NCBI RefSeq assembly: GCF_003121405.1
Contig: NZ_QBUY01000090.1
Span: forward strand, 1 to 38,304
DNA: 38,304 bases
Direction: 5' to 3'
From: Paraburkholderia sp. C35
Lineage (GTDB): Bacteria > Pseudomonadota > Gammaproteobacteria > Burkholderiales > Burkholderiaceae
The translations under genes were made by a program, and so were the position numbers. Position 1 is the first letter of the stretch. Each line of letters opens with the position of its first letter. The notes beneath the pieces were generated by a model, which saw nothing but the letters and a program-made list of their open reading frames with translations, had not been told where the DNA came from and did no database searches. Shown here piece by piece: positions 8,015 through 16,269 of the stretch.

Positions 8015-9724
8015 CTAATGCTGTGGCACCGAGTTCAGAAGATCCTGCACTTTGGTTTGTGCCGCGCACAATGCCTGATCGTGCGAGATTCGCCCGCAAA
8101 GCGCGTCATGTATTTCCGAACCCAGAACGTCTTCAATGCGGCTATATACCGGGGTAAGCGGACGCATCGTGTTGCAGATCAGGCCAGTGCGCGCCAACTC
8201 ATCGACAAAGCTGACGATGGGCGAAATGATTGCCAGTTCCGGATCGGAACTCACGCTGAAGCGCGGCGCGATAGGCAATCCGTTGAGTGCATTGGATTTC
8301 ATTGCCTCTGATGATGTCATCCACTGAATGGCCTGCCGGGCCGATTCTGCGCGCTCGTGTGAAATATTGCTGGGGATCGCCAGAAAGAATCCCCCGAGTG
8401 GTACGCACCGACGTACGCCATGCACGTTGGGATGAGGCAGTAACGCGATCTTCCCCTTCACCCTGGAGTGAAGATCCAGTTCGAGGCGTGCCGCACGCAT
8501 CGTCCACGCATAGCAAAGCGCCGAGTGTCCCGACATGAATTCGTCGAGGCTGTCTTCCCAGTCAAAGGCCAGTGTGTCAGGTGGAGAGACCGCCAGCAGT
8601 TGCGCCATGAAATCGAGTGTCGCGCGGGCCTCCTTGCCGTTGAGGGCGGCATAGTTCCCTTGCTTGCGCGCCGCTGTTGAGCGCCCTCGCGCGGTTGGCT
8701 TTTCCTTGACGATCACCGCTCCGCCATGTGCATTCAGAAAAAACATGAAGGCACTTGCTACCGGCATACCCCGTGCGGCATTCCAGACGAGACCATATTG
8801 TCCCCGCCTTGGCTTGTGCAGTCGACGCGCCACTGCAAGCAGGTCTTTCGGTGTAGTGGGATAGCGCAGTGCATTGGTCTCAAACATATCCTGACGCGCA
8901 AGCAGGGCTTCGACCGTGATGTACATCGGTAACCCGTAGAGGCGATCCGCGTAGGTAACGCACTCAAGAGTCGCAGGGTGAAAGTCGCCCAGATTCGTCG
9001 AAGCTCCATGCGTGTCGATATTTAAAGGACGGATCAGCCCTTTTTGGGCGAACTCTGCAAGCCACGGATAGTTCAGCGCGATGATATCGAATTCGGATTC
9101 CTTGCGGGTTCCGTTCGCAAGCGCCCTCTCGTACAACTCCTGCAGGTGTGCAAGCTGGAAGTCCTCGCGCCGTCCGGCATTGACTCTAAAGTCGATCCAG
9201 AGATTGCGTAGCGCCGCAAAATAGTTGTCGTCATGAAACAGGAACCGCAATCGCTTGCCAGGATTGCCGGGAAAAGCGAGCAGCTCCGATGGGGGAAGTA
9301 ACCGTTCGAGTGATTGCCGTGGTTCGCCGAAGTAATACTGCTCGGAGCTTTGGCTGTCTTCGCGGTGACCAACCAGAGTCGCGACCAGTGACTTGACGTG
9401 CACCGCCAGTCCTTCAAATCCCTGCATAAGCCGGATGGAAGGCAACAAAACCTGTGCCTTGCTACCCGGAGACGCAGGAACGACGTCAATCAGGCCCTCC
9501 TCTATCAAGGCATTGATACGCCGGTGAGCCGTCCCGTAGGTGAGGCCGGAAGCTTTGATGAGCAGAGATATCGGGACACCCTGCTCCCTCAGCTTCCCCC
9601 GAACCAGGGCGCTGGTCAGTGCCCAGTCGGAGTCGGGCAGCATACCGGCGATCCGTTCGGTGAACGGTGCCCGGGTACTGTCTATGAACTCGATAATCCT
9701 CAGAAGCTCTTGCTCGTTCATCAT
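8015..9724 (-). CDS. Winged-helix regulator fused to a solute-binding-protein domain, 569 aa
   Basis: Residues about 35-115 form a MarR-type winged helix: LREQGVPISLLIKASGL then YGTAHRRINALIEEGLIDVV, a helix-turn-helix followed by a wing. From about residue 155 the protein is a type-2 periplasmic-binding fold of the sugar/ABC solute-binding kind: LRFLFHDDNYFAALRNLW, EFDIIALNYPWLAEFAQKGLIRPLN, ADRLYGLPMYITVEALLARQDMF, and LGGFFLAIPSN near the end. There is no signal peptide, so the binding domain must act in the cytoplasm as a ligand sensor. The architecture implies a one-component regulator that binds the pathway substrate. It is transcribed away from the catabolic genes with 184 bases between them. 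Two adjacent ATGs (9724, 9721) are possible starts; the ribosome-binding site is weak. An automatic annotation could mislabel it as an extracellular transport protein. Confidence 0.85.
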   Translation of the reverse strand: MMNEQELLRIIEFIDSTRAPFTERIAGMLPDSDWALTSALVRGKLREQGVPISLLIKASGLTYGTAHRRINALIEEGLIDVVPASPGSKAQVLLPSIRLMQGFEGLAVHVKSLVATLVGHREDSQSSEQYYFGEPRQSLERLLPPSELLAFPGNPGKRLRFLFHDDNYFAALRNLWIDFRVNAGRREDFQLAHLQELYERALANGTRKESEFDIIALNYPWLAEFAQKGLIRPLNIDTHGASTNLGDFHPATLECVTYADRLYGLPMYITVEALLARQDMFETNALRYPTTPKDLLAVARRLHKPRRGQYGLVWNAARGMPVASAFMFFLNAHGGAVIVKEKPTARGRSTAARKQGNYAALNGKEARATLDFMAQLLAVSPPDTLAFDWEDSLDEFMSGHSALCYAWTMRAARLELDLHSRVKGKIALLPHPNVHGVRRCVPLGGFFLAIPSNISHERAESARQAIQWMTSSEAMKSNALNGLPIAPRFSVSSDPELAIISPIVSFVDELARTGLICNTMRPLTPVYSRIEDVLGSEIHDALCGRISHDQALCAAQTKVQDLLNSVPQH

Positions 9725-9768
9725 CTGGACGTCAGTGTTTTCCCTGATTTCAGGCGGTTTGTCGCCGG

Positions 9769-9785
9769 AAGCGTGAATTACGCTT
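9769..9785. promoter_or_regulatory. Inverted repeat in divergent promoter region
   Basis: AAGCGT and ACGCTT flank GAATT as a perfect 6-bp inverted repeat. It lies 45 bases upstream of the regulator start and just left of the 18-bp putative operator at 9790-9807. It may be a second binding site or part of a promoter. Confidence 0.35.
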
Positions 9786-9789
9786 ATCG

Positions 9790-9807
9790 AATATCCATTC
9801 TGGATGT
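9790..9807. promoter_or_regulatory. Putative operator, copy 2 (catabolic side)
   Basis: This is the inverted copy of the 18-base sequence at 7840-7857, with core ATCCATTCTGGAT at 9793-9805. It lies in the 184-base gap between the leftward regulator gene and the rightward catabolic genes, about 100 bases before the first catabolic start. It could serve both autoregulation and pathway control. ATGTCCGG at 9804-9811 overlaps it and equals a half-site of the repeat at 7675-7697. Confidence 0.65.
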
Positions 9808-9908
9808 CCGGGCCGTTGGTGTCCAGACAGTAACCGTTTAGTCTTCTCCCAACCGTAGAGCAGCCCGTAATTCGCGTGGGCCGCCGCTACTCAACCGAGG
9901 AGAGAAAA

Positions 9909-10196
9909 GTGCATTTCATCGTTCATTGTCTCGACCATGATGGCGCGCTGGTACGCCGGCTGGCCAACTATGAGGCACACAAGGCATACCTTGCAAACGC
10001 CAAAGTGAAGTCGGTTATCTCCGGACCACTAATCTCTGACGATGGCGAAACGGCTATCGGCAGCTTCTTTCTGGTCGAAGCAGACACCAGGGAGGAAGTG
10101 ATCGAATTCAACCGGAATGATCCGTTCAATGCAGCGGAGGTCTGGCAGCAGGTGATGATCCACGCCTTTCTGAAGCGGGTGGATAACCGTGAGTAG
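9909..10196 (+). CDS. YciI-like ferredoxin-fold protein, 95 aa
   Basis: The small protein begins HFIVHCLDHDGALVRRL and continues with YEAHKAYLANAKVKSVISGPL, the typical YciI pattern with a conserved His at residue 2 and a His in the second helix (EAHKAYL). The family shares its fold with muconolactone isomerase and 5-chloromuconolactone dehalogenase, so a role on a ring-fission or lactone intermediate is plausible. I chose the GTG at 9909 because GAGGAGAG precedes it and family members start at this point; an in-frame ATG at 9876 adds eleven basic residues. It is the first gene of the rightward catabolic series, 98 bases upstream of the dehydrogenase. Confidence 0.82.
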   Translation: MHFIVHCLDHDGALVRRLANYEAHKAYLANAKVKSVISGPLISDDGETAIGSFFLVEADTREEVIEFNRNDPFNAAEVWQQVMIHAFLKRVDNRE

Positions 10197-10294
10197 CAGC
10201 CGCATCGCGCGCTGCGATCCGCTCGCATGTTCGAACACAGCGCGCGGCGCACGAAATAGAGGACTGTCGCAAGATCGCGACTGACGAGGTGATC

Positions 10295-11167
10295 ATGGGA
10301 AATACTATAGCTTTTATCGGCCTGGGAAAGATGGGACTTCCGATGGCCAGGCATATCGAAAGGAACGATCACGCCGTCGTGGGATTCGATACTTCCGAGC
10401 AGCGCATCGCCGACGCGCGCAAGGCAGGGCTAACGATGACTGCCAAAGCTGAAGAACTTATCGCGTCTAGCGCCATTCTCATTTCATCGTTGCCCAATGA
10501 CGCGGCTCTCCTGAGCGTCGGTGAGCAGATTAGTCGTTGCGCTGATGCTGGTTCCATCTACATCGATACCAGCACGGTATCGGTTGACGCTTCTTCGACC
10601 GTCGCAGAACAGATGAAGCGGGCGGGTATCACCTATCTCCGCTGCACTGTTTCCGGGAATAACCTGATGGCGGAGGCCGGAAAGCTTACCGTCATGGTGT
10701 CGGGGGATCACACGGCGTTCGAGAAGTGCAGGCACCTGTTCCAGTGTTGGGGCGAGGCATGTTTCTACCTTGGCGATGCCGAGCAGGCCAAGCTCATGAA
10801 GCTGTCGATCAACCTCATGATCAACCTCACGTCGGGCATGCTTGCCGAAGCGCTCTCTCTCGGACAAAAGGGTGGATTGGCGTGGTCCGACATGTGGCCA
10901 GTCATCGAAGCGAGCGCAGTCGGCTCACCCATCGTGAAGGCAAAGGCCGGCGCTCTGGCGAAGCGAGACTTTACGGCGACATTCACCGTCGAGCAGATGC
11001 GCAAGGATGTGGGCCTCGTTCTGGATGCGGGCAAAACGCTCAACGTCCCGCTGGGATTGACTGCGTTGGCTGCGCAATGGCTATCCAGTGCTTCCGCGAG
11101 CGGGTATGCCGACGAAGACTATGCGGCGATTATCAAGGTTGTGGAAACGGCGTCCGGCCTTGGTTGA
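10295..11167 (+). CDS. NAD(P)-dependent beta-hydroxyacid dehydrogenase (3-hydroxyisobutyrate dehydrogenase family), 290 aa
   Basis: The N-terminal Rossmann motif is FIGLGKMGLPMA (GxGxxG at residues 9-14). SGNNLMAEAGKLTVMVSG near residues 120-140 is the substrate-binding loop, usually SGGxxGAxxG, and here departs from the consensus. KLMKLSINLMI near 168 holds the expected catalytic lysine. Length is normal for the family. The enzymes oxidise 3-hydroxyacids or reduce short semialdehydes; the true substrate here is not evident. GAGGTGAT lies just before the ATG at 10295, which I prefer over the in-frame GTG at 10289. It lies between the YciI-like gene and the hydrolase gene, with about 140 bases before the latter. 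Confidence 0.88.
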   Translation: MGNTIAFIGLGKMGLPMARHIERNDHAVVGFDTSEQRIADARKAGLTMTAKAEELIASSAILISSLPNDAALLSVGEQISRCADAGSIYIDTSTVSVDASSTVAEQMKRAGITYLRCTVSGNNLMAEAGKLTVMVSGDHTAFEKCRHLFQCWGEACFYLGDAEQAKLMKLSINLMINLTSGMLAEALSLGQKGGLAWSDMWPVIEASAVGSPIVKAKAGALAKRDFTATFTVEQMRKDVGLVLDAGKTLNVPLGLTALAAQWLSSASASGYADEDYAAIIKVVETASGLG

Positions 11168-11308
11168 ACTGACCATCAATCAGCTAGATCACGGCACGTG
11201 AGTTGATCCTGTAATCGAGAATGCGTCAGTGGCCGAGGATTATCTGCAACCGCACTTTACTCAGGACGCAGTTTGTCCGTTGGTTCAAATATCTGTTTGA
11301 GGAAAAAA

Positions 11309-12490
11309 ATGCTTGAGTATTTCAGCGATTATGCATGGAACCTGGGAGTGGGGATGGCCCTCGATATGGGTGCCAACATGGACGAGATCGATCGCGCGTC
11401 TCGCCAGCTTCGCGATCATGGACATGCTGGATTTGACCCGGCGAAGGCATTCTTTCATGCGTGGGTGAATGCTGCAGCACAACTCGTCGAGAAGGCTGAA
11501 CAGGATGAGCAGAACGGAAACGCACTGAGTGCTTCCGAAAAGTACCGGCGCGCGACCATCATGTACATCACGGCGGAGCGCATGCCTCCCCATGACTACG
11601 CTCCGCGGAAGGTCGCTTACGATCGCCTGCTTGAGTGCTTCGACAAATACGTTGCGTTGGGAAACGTCAATTGCAAGCGCGTGCTCGTACCGTATGAAGG
11701 ATCTGTGCTGCCGGCACTGTTCGTTCGTGCGCACGGTGATGGTCCCGCGCCGTGCATGGTTCATTTCAATGGCCTCGACGGGTTGAAGGAATTCCTGTTC
11801 CTGTCAGGCTTTCCCGAAGCGCTCGCACGGCGCGGCGTATCGACGCTCGTCGTTGACAATCCCGGCGTTGGCGAGGCATTGAGAAAACACGGTCTTCGCA
11901 ATTTCGCGGAGGCGGAAAAGCCTGCGGGTGCCTGTATCGATTACCTCGAAACGCGTGAAGATGTTGACCCCGCCAGGATCGGCATGGTTGCGCTCAGTAT
12001 GGGTGGCCACCACGCGCCGCGTGCAACCGCCTTCGAACCTCGATTCAAGTGCTGCGTCGCGTGGGGTGCGAACTATGCCTTCGGCGAACGCCTCCAGAAA
12101 CGGGTGGCGGCCGCCAATGCCAATCTCGCAGACCCGACGCTGGCGCCGTCGGTGCCGCACATGCTCGAGCACATCCTCTGGGTGCTGGGTGCGTCGTCGA
12201 TCGCCGAAGCGCTGCCGATCGCGGATCGCTTCACGCTCAAGGGCGTCCTCGACCGTATCCGTGTGCCTATTCTGATTACCCATGGTGAACTTGACCGTCA
12301 GATCTCTGTAAATGATGCGTATCTGACATATGACGATTGCGTCAACAGTCCGCGGCGCGAATTGCGGGTTTTCACGCAGCGCGAAGGGGGTGAGCAGCAC
12401 TGCAGCATTGGCAACATGAGTCTCGCAACGGACTACATGGCTGACTGGATCGCAGATGTGCTTGGGGGCAATCCGCAGCCGGTAGTTTGA
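11309..12490 (+). CDS. Alpha/beta hydrolase resembling 2,6-dihydroxypseudooxynicotine hydrolase, 393 aa
   Basis: The N-terminal half is helical (YFSDYAWNLGVGMALDMG, later EKYRRATIMYITAERMPP), a cap typical of the 2,6-dihydroxypseudooxynicotine hydrolase / FrsA-like group. The catalytic half shows an oxyanion region near HFNGLDGLKE, the nucleophile elbow VALSMGGHH with S230, then HGELDRQI with D329 and GGEQHCSIGN with H364, a plausible complete triad. In the named relative the reaction is hydrolysis of a C-C bond between an aromatic ring and a side-chain ketone. A retro-Claisen step on an acylated or cyclic ketone intermediate is therefore plausible here. The ATG at 11309 follows GAGGAAAA and is preferred over an upstream in-frame start. 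The family call is firm; the substrate is inferred only. Confidence 0.85.
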   Translation: MLEYFSDYAWNLGVGMALDMGANMDEIDRASRQLRDHGHAGFDPAKAFFHAWVNAAAQLVEKAEQDEQNGNALSASEKYRRATIMYITAERMPPHDYAPRKVAYDRLLECFDKYVALGNVNCKRVLVPYEGSVLPALFVRAHGDGPAPCMVHFNGLDGLKEFLFLSGFPEALARRGVSTLVVDNPGVGEALRKHGLRNFAEAEKPAGACIDYLETREDVDPARIGMVALSMGGHHAPRATAFEPRFKCCVAWGANYAFGERLQKRVAAANANLADPTLAPSVPHMLEHILWVLGASSIAEALPIADRFTLKGVLDRIRVPILITHGELDRQISVNDAYLTYDDCVNSPRRELRVFTQREGGEQHCSIGNMSLATDYMADWIADVLGGNPQPVV

Positions 12491-12631
12491 CAGCTGCTCG
12501 CTCAAGGGACATGGGACTGTCTTCGTGGGCAGCTAGTCCAATGGCAGGACGGATACCGACGAATTGGCCCGATGCGACATGCAAAGGCAGGCAATCTCCT
12601 TCCTGAACGCAACAACGGTAAGGGTGAGTCG

Positions 12632-12937
12632 ATGATCAAGCACATCGTGATGTGGAACGTGCGAGGCAATACGCCAAGTGAAAAAGCGCATGCTGTTGAC
12701 CGAATCAAGGCGGCGTTCGAAGGCCTGACAGGCAAGATTCCAGGCCTTCTGAACCTGGAAGTCGGAGCAGACGTCAGTTGCATCGATTACGCCTGCGATG
12801 TCGTGCTCTATTCCGAATTCGATTCAGCAGAATCGCTGGCTCAATATGCCGTTCATGCTGAACATCTGCGCGTCAAAGCCGAACTCGGTGATCTGCGCGT
12901 CGCGAGACATCAGGTGGACTATGAGGCACCTCTGTGA
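12632..12937 (+). CDS. Dabb-domain (stress-responsive alpha/beta barrel) protein, 101 aa
   Basis: MIKHIVMWNVR at the start, the helix KAHAVDRIKAAFEGLTGKIPGLLNLEVG and the ending VARHQVDYE are typical of the dimeric Dabb barrel, including the N-terminal His. Some members bind or cyclise polyketide-like or aromatic compounds, and many small Dabb proteins sit in catabolic operons without a proven role. The ATG at 12632 follows AAGGGTGAG; the longer open frame upstream reads like intergenic DNA. It lies 141 bases after the hydrolase gene and probably belongs to the same transcript. Confidence 0.85.
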   Translation: MIKHIVMWNVRGNTPSEKAHAVDRIKAAFEGLTGKIPGLLNLEVGADVSCIDYACDVVLYSEFDSAESLAQYAVHAEHLRVKAELGDLRVARHQVDYEAPL

Positions 12938-12942
12938 TGAGC

Positions 12943-12957
12943 GCGATCCCGGATCGC
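12943..12957. promoter_or_regulatory. Perfect 7-bp inverted repeat after the Dabb gene
   Basis: GCGATCC-C-GGATCGC lies five bases past the Dabb stop codon. With a one-base centre it cannot form a good RNA hairpin, so it looks more like a protein-binding site than a terminator. Confidence 0.35.
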
Positions 12958-13116
12958 ACGCACAGGGTTTCGCTTCACCTCGAGGGAAGGATCGCTAATG
13001 CAACTGCGCCCCGGCGGTTGATAGCCAGCACCGAATGAAGTAAAAGGCCACCGAGCGTTGCTTCGGTGCAAAGAGGCAAATGTCCCTGTAAGCCCGAGAC
13101 AGTTCGATTTATTGAA

Positions 13117-13131
13117 GACGATCATATCGTC
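13117..13131. promoter_or_regulatory. Inverted repeat before the second MFS gene
   Basis: GACGAT-CAT-ATCGTC is a perfect 6-bp inverted repeat with a 3-base spacer, 80 bases upstream of the MFS start in a 273-base gap. The gap suggests a second promoter for the MFS-GMC-reductase-dioxygenase group. The half-sites differ from those of the 18-bp operator. Confidence 0.35.
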
Positions 13132-13210
13132 GTATTGCACCATCCTCCATCTCGATGACAAATCAGGTGGAGGCGCCACACAACAATTCGCAGTCCGTAG
13201 GAGACACATC

Positions 13211-14464
13211 ATGTCGACAAATCCATCCATTAAAGAACAGAACCGCTGGCACGTTCTAACCGCCTGTTTTCTTGCTTACGCGTTCGATGCAATGGATTTC
13301 ATGCTACTGGCCGTGGCGATGCCGGTGATCATCCGTGATTTCCATCTGCCACTGGCGATGGCAGGTCTGATCGGGACTGCAACGCTAATCGGTGTGGGTT
13401 TGAGCAGCGTGATGGTTGGCTGGTATGCAGATAACTACGGACGCAAGCGCGCGCTTATCGGAAGTCTGCTAGTTTTCGGCGTCTTTACTGCCGCCATAGC
13501 GCTCTCACGTGGCTGGCTTGACATGATGGTGATGCGCTTCCTCGCTGGCCTCGGTCTTGGGGGCGTTTGGGGCGTCGCCGCGGCGTTCATCGGAGAGACG
13601 TTCGGTCCACACCAGCGAGGTCGTGCAATGTCACTCGTGAGCAGCGCGTGGCCCGTTGGCTTTGGCATCGCGGCAACACTCGCCCGTGTTATCCTGCCAA
13701 CGTATGGTTGGCGGGTGCTGTTTCTTTGTGGATTCGGCGCCATCGTAGCTGCAATCTATACGATGTACTTCGTCCGGGAGTCAGCCGTTTGGGTGGCGAG
13801 CCGGGAGAAGGCGGGAATCACCGCGCAAAAGATATCAATAGCCGAAATATTCTCAGACGAATTGCGATGGACGACCATCTTCGGAACGCTCGCGGCAACG
13901 TTCGCACTGGTTGGCTACTGGGGGGCGAACACGTGGATTCCCACCTATCTCAGCAAGGAACGAGGCCTGAGTGCCGCCAGCATGACCACATTCGTCATTT
14001 TGCTTAACGTCGGGATGTTTGTCGGTCTGCAGCTGTTTGGCTGGTTGAGCGACAAAATTGGTCGGGTGCCATCGCTGCTTCTTTCCTTTGTCGGTGCGAC
14101 CATCATGATGCCGCTCTATTCCCTCACAGGCAGCAACGCTGTGCTGTTGTGGATGGGGCCTGTCATGGCGTTGTTCTTCTCTTTCTCGGGGATCTTCGGT
14201 TCCTATTTTGCCGAGATTTATCCGCTGAGGGTCCGCAGTCTCGGTGCGGGATTCTGCTTCAACGTCGGCCGGGGGCTGTCTGCGTTTGCCCCTTTTGTGC
14301 TTGGCGCCCTTGCAAGCAGAACCAGTCTTGCGACCAGCATCGCCCTTTGCGGTGCGGGCTTTGCACTGGCGGCCGTGTTCACGATTGCACTGGCCGTCAC
14401 AAGACGACGCGTTCCTCAGCAACTTGAACTTGCTATCGGATCTGCGTTTCCGGAAAGCAATTAG
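13211..14464 (+). CDS. MFS transporter, aromatic-acid:H+ symporter (AAHS) type, 417 aa
   Basis: The first helix carries YAFDAMDFMLLAVAMPVI, with the DxMD-type aspartates of the AAHS group (benzoate, 4-hydroxybenzoate, protocatechuate carriers). Loop 2 is GWYADNYGRKRAL, the MFS motif A, and it partly repeats as GWLSDKIGRVPSL after the sixth helix. About twelve membrane segments are present and the length is normal. The start is the ATG at 13211 after GTAGGAGACAC; the upstream in-frame extension of 51 residues has no family match. It probably imports the pathway substrate or an aromatic intermediate. It begins a tight group with the GMC oxidoreductase, reductase and dioxygenase genes (gaps of about 40-65 bases). 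Confidence 0.9.
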   Translation: MSTNPSIKEQNRWHVLTACFLAYAFDAMDFMLLAVAMPVIIRDFHLPLAMAGLIGTATLIGVGLSSVMVGWYADNYGRKRALIGSLLVFGVFTAAIALSRGWLDMMVMRFLAGLGLGGVWGVAAAFIGETFGPHQRGRAMSLVSSAWPVGFGIAATLARVILPTYGWRVLFLCGFGAIVAAIYTMYFVRESAVWVASREKAGITAQKISIAEIFSDELRWTTIFGTLAATFALVGYWGANTWIPTYLSKERGLSAASMTTFVILLNVGMFVGLQLFGWLSDKIGRVPSLLLSFVGATIMMPLYSLTGSNAVLLWMGPVMALFFSFSGIFGSYFAEIYPLRVRSLGAGFCFNVGRGLSAFAPFVLGALASRTSLATSIALCGAGFALAAVFTIALAVTRRRVPQQLELAIGSAFPESN

Positions 14465-14530
14465 CGTCCATGACTGATTCTTTTCCACGGTCCGTCGCCG
14501 ACCGACAAGCTTGCCAAGAATGAGGAAGGT

Positions 14531-16207
14531 ATGGAATTCGATTTTATGATTATCGGCGGCGGCACTGCCGGTACCGTCATGGCATCGCGACTTTCAGAAA
14601 ATCATAAGTGTCGTGTCATCCTCGTTGAAGCAGGCGACGATATTTCGCCGGGGGCGGTGCCGGCGGATGTTCAGGACGCGTTTCCTGCCTCATCGCTCAA
14701 TCCGAACTATTTCTGGAAAGACCTGGCGGCGAAGTCTGCAGATGGCGCCCCACCCGCGCCATATCCGCAGGCACGGGTGATGGGAGGCGGTTCGAGCATC
14801 AATGGCATGTTCGCACTCCGCGGGGTGCCGTCCGACTATGCGCGATGGGCCGATGCCGGCGCCGGTAATTTTTCGTGGGACACGGTATTGCCGTATTTCC
14901 GCAAGGTCGAAAGTGATCGGGATCGGGTGGGCATTTCGGATGGTCCGCATCCCATTTCCCGGACACCGAAGGCACAGTGGCCGGCATTTGTCCGCGCAAT
15001 GGAGCAGGCGGCGCGACGCGCCGGATTGCCATTCATCGACGATATCAACGAACAACCCGGCGACGGCTTTTTTTCAATGCCGGTTGCGCTCGACGCAGAT
15101 ACCCGCGTGACAAGCGCAGGGAGCTACCTCTCCGCTGAGGTCAGGGCACGACCGAATCTGGAGATCCTGCCGAACACACAGGTTACCCGGCTACGCATGA
15201 TGGGCGATGCGGTATCGGGTGTAGATGCAGTACGGGACGACGGCACAACGATTCAATTGAACGCGCGACATGTCATTGTCTCCGCGGGGGGCATCTATTC
15301 GCCGACCATTTTGCTGCGTTCCGGCATCGGACCCGCAGAAGAACTGACCACGCTCGGGATTCCGGTGTCTGTCGATCTACCGGGCGTCGGCCGGAACCTT
15401 CAGAACCACCCCTACATGTTCTTCGCGCTCACGTTACCCCGCGGGAAGCGGATCGAAGCTGATTTACGACGTTTCGCTGTGGCGGGCCTGCGGGCCTCGT
15501 CTCGCGTGCAGGGTTGCCCAGCAGGTGACCTGTTTGCATTTGTTATTGGCCGGGTGAGCGGAGAATCGTTCGGTCCCGATTTCGCATTGGTCGGTACTGC
15601 ACTGTATGCACCGAAGTCTCGCGGCTTTGTCAAACTGAGCAGCGCGGATCCGCGTGTCAACCCGGACATCAACTTCCGCTTTATGTCCGATCCGGCGGAT
15701 CCTGAACGCATGATCAGGGCAGCACGACTGACCGAGCATCTGCTGCGCGACCCAAGCGTCGCCACACAATATAACGAGGCCTTTCTGTTGCCCGGCGCAC
15801 TTTCCATGAAGCAGTTCAACCGCCCTGGATTCGCGGGAAAGGCGCTGGCCATGGCAGCGGGACTGGCTGCCGGTTCACCCGGTCCCATCCGGCGGACAAT
15901 ATTCGGTCGTGCGTTCAAAAGTGGAAAGGCCGCTGTTTTTGCCGGTGGAGGCCGACAGATCCTCGACGAAGAGCTGCTGTCGTCGATCTGTCCCATGGGC
16001 CACCCCGTGGGCACTTGTTCTATGGGCAATGCGGACGACCCTATGGCTGTCGTCGATAACGAATTTCGCGTGCACGGCGCCAGCAATCTCTTTGTGGTCG
16101 ATGCTTCCGTGATGCCTGTCATCACGAGCGCAAACACCAATCTCCCCACGTTAATGCTTGCCGAAGTTGCCGCGGAGCGTATCGCAGCGCGGTGGTGCCG
16201 TCTTTGA
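14531..16207 (+). CDS. GMC-family FAD-dependent oxidoreductase, 558 aa
   Basis: The FAD-binding motif IIGGGTAGTVMASRL (residues 7-21) and the ribose-binding acid in ILVEAGDD are at the N-terminus. ARVMGGGSSINGM (81-93) is GMC signature 1, and SAGGIYSPTILLRSGIGP near 255 is signature 2. Near the C-terminus GHPVGTCSMG (His about 491) and SANTNLPTLMLAE supply the active-site His-Asn pair. These enzymes oxidise alcohols, with quinones or cytochromes as acceptors in bacteria. There is no signal peptide or twin-arginine motif, so it is cytoplasmic. GAGGAAGGT precedes the ATG. It lies between the carrier and lower-pathway genes, so it probably oxidises an alcohol or alicyclic intermediate; the substrate is unknown. 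Confidence 0.9.
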   Translation: MEFDFMIIGGGTAGTVMASRLSENHKCRVILVEAGDDISPGAVPADVQDAFPASSLNPNYFWKDLAAKSADGAPPAPYPQARVMGGGSSINGMFALRGVPSDYARWADAGAGNFSWDTVLPYFRKVESDRDRVGISDGPHPISRTPKAQWPAFVRAMEQAARRAGLPFIDDINEQPGDGFFSMPVALDADTRVTSAGSYLSAEVRARPNLEILPNTQVTRLRMMGDAVSGVDAVRDDGTTIQLNARHVIVSAGGIYSPTILLRSGIGPAEELTTLGIPVSVDLPGVGRNLQNHPYMFFALTLPRGKRIEADLRRFAVAGLRASSRVQGCPAGDLFAFVIGRVSGESFGPDFALVGTALYAPKSRGFVKLSSADPRVNPDINFRFMSDPADPERMIRAARLTEHLLRDPSVATQYNEAFLLPGALSMKQFNRPGFAGKALAMAAGLAAGSPGPIRRTIFGRAFKSGKAAVFAGGGRQILDEELLSSICPMGHPVGTCSMGNADDPMAVVDNEFRVHGASNLFVVDASVMPVITSANTNLPTLMLAEVAAERIAARWCRL

Positions 16208-16269
16208 AGGCAGGACACAAGGCATTCAATACGTATCTCCCCCTGTTCATCTGATTCAGGACTGTGTAG

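Noticed and set aside
12526..12575. tRNA-like string (GGGCAGCTAGTCCAATGGCAGG)
   Set aside because: It resembles the D-arm side of a tRNA, but no anticodon stem, TPsiC arm or acceptor pairing follows.
14470..14523. Short ORF before the GMC oxidoreductase gene
   Set aside because: It has no ribosome-binding site, unlike the leader before the kinase, and is likely chance.
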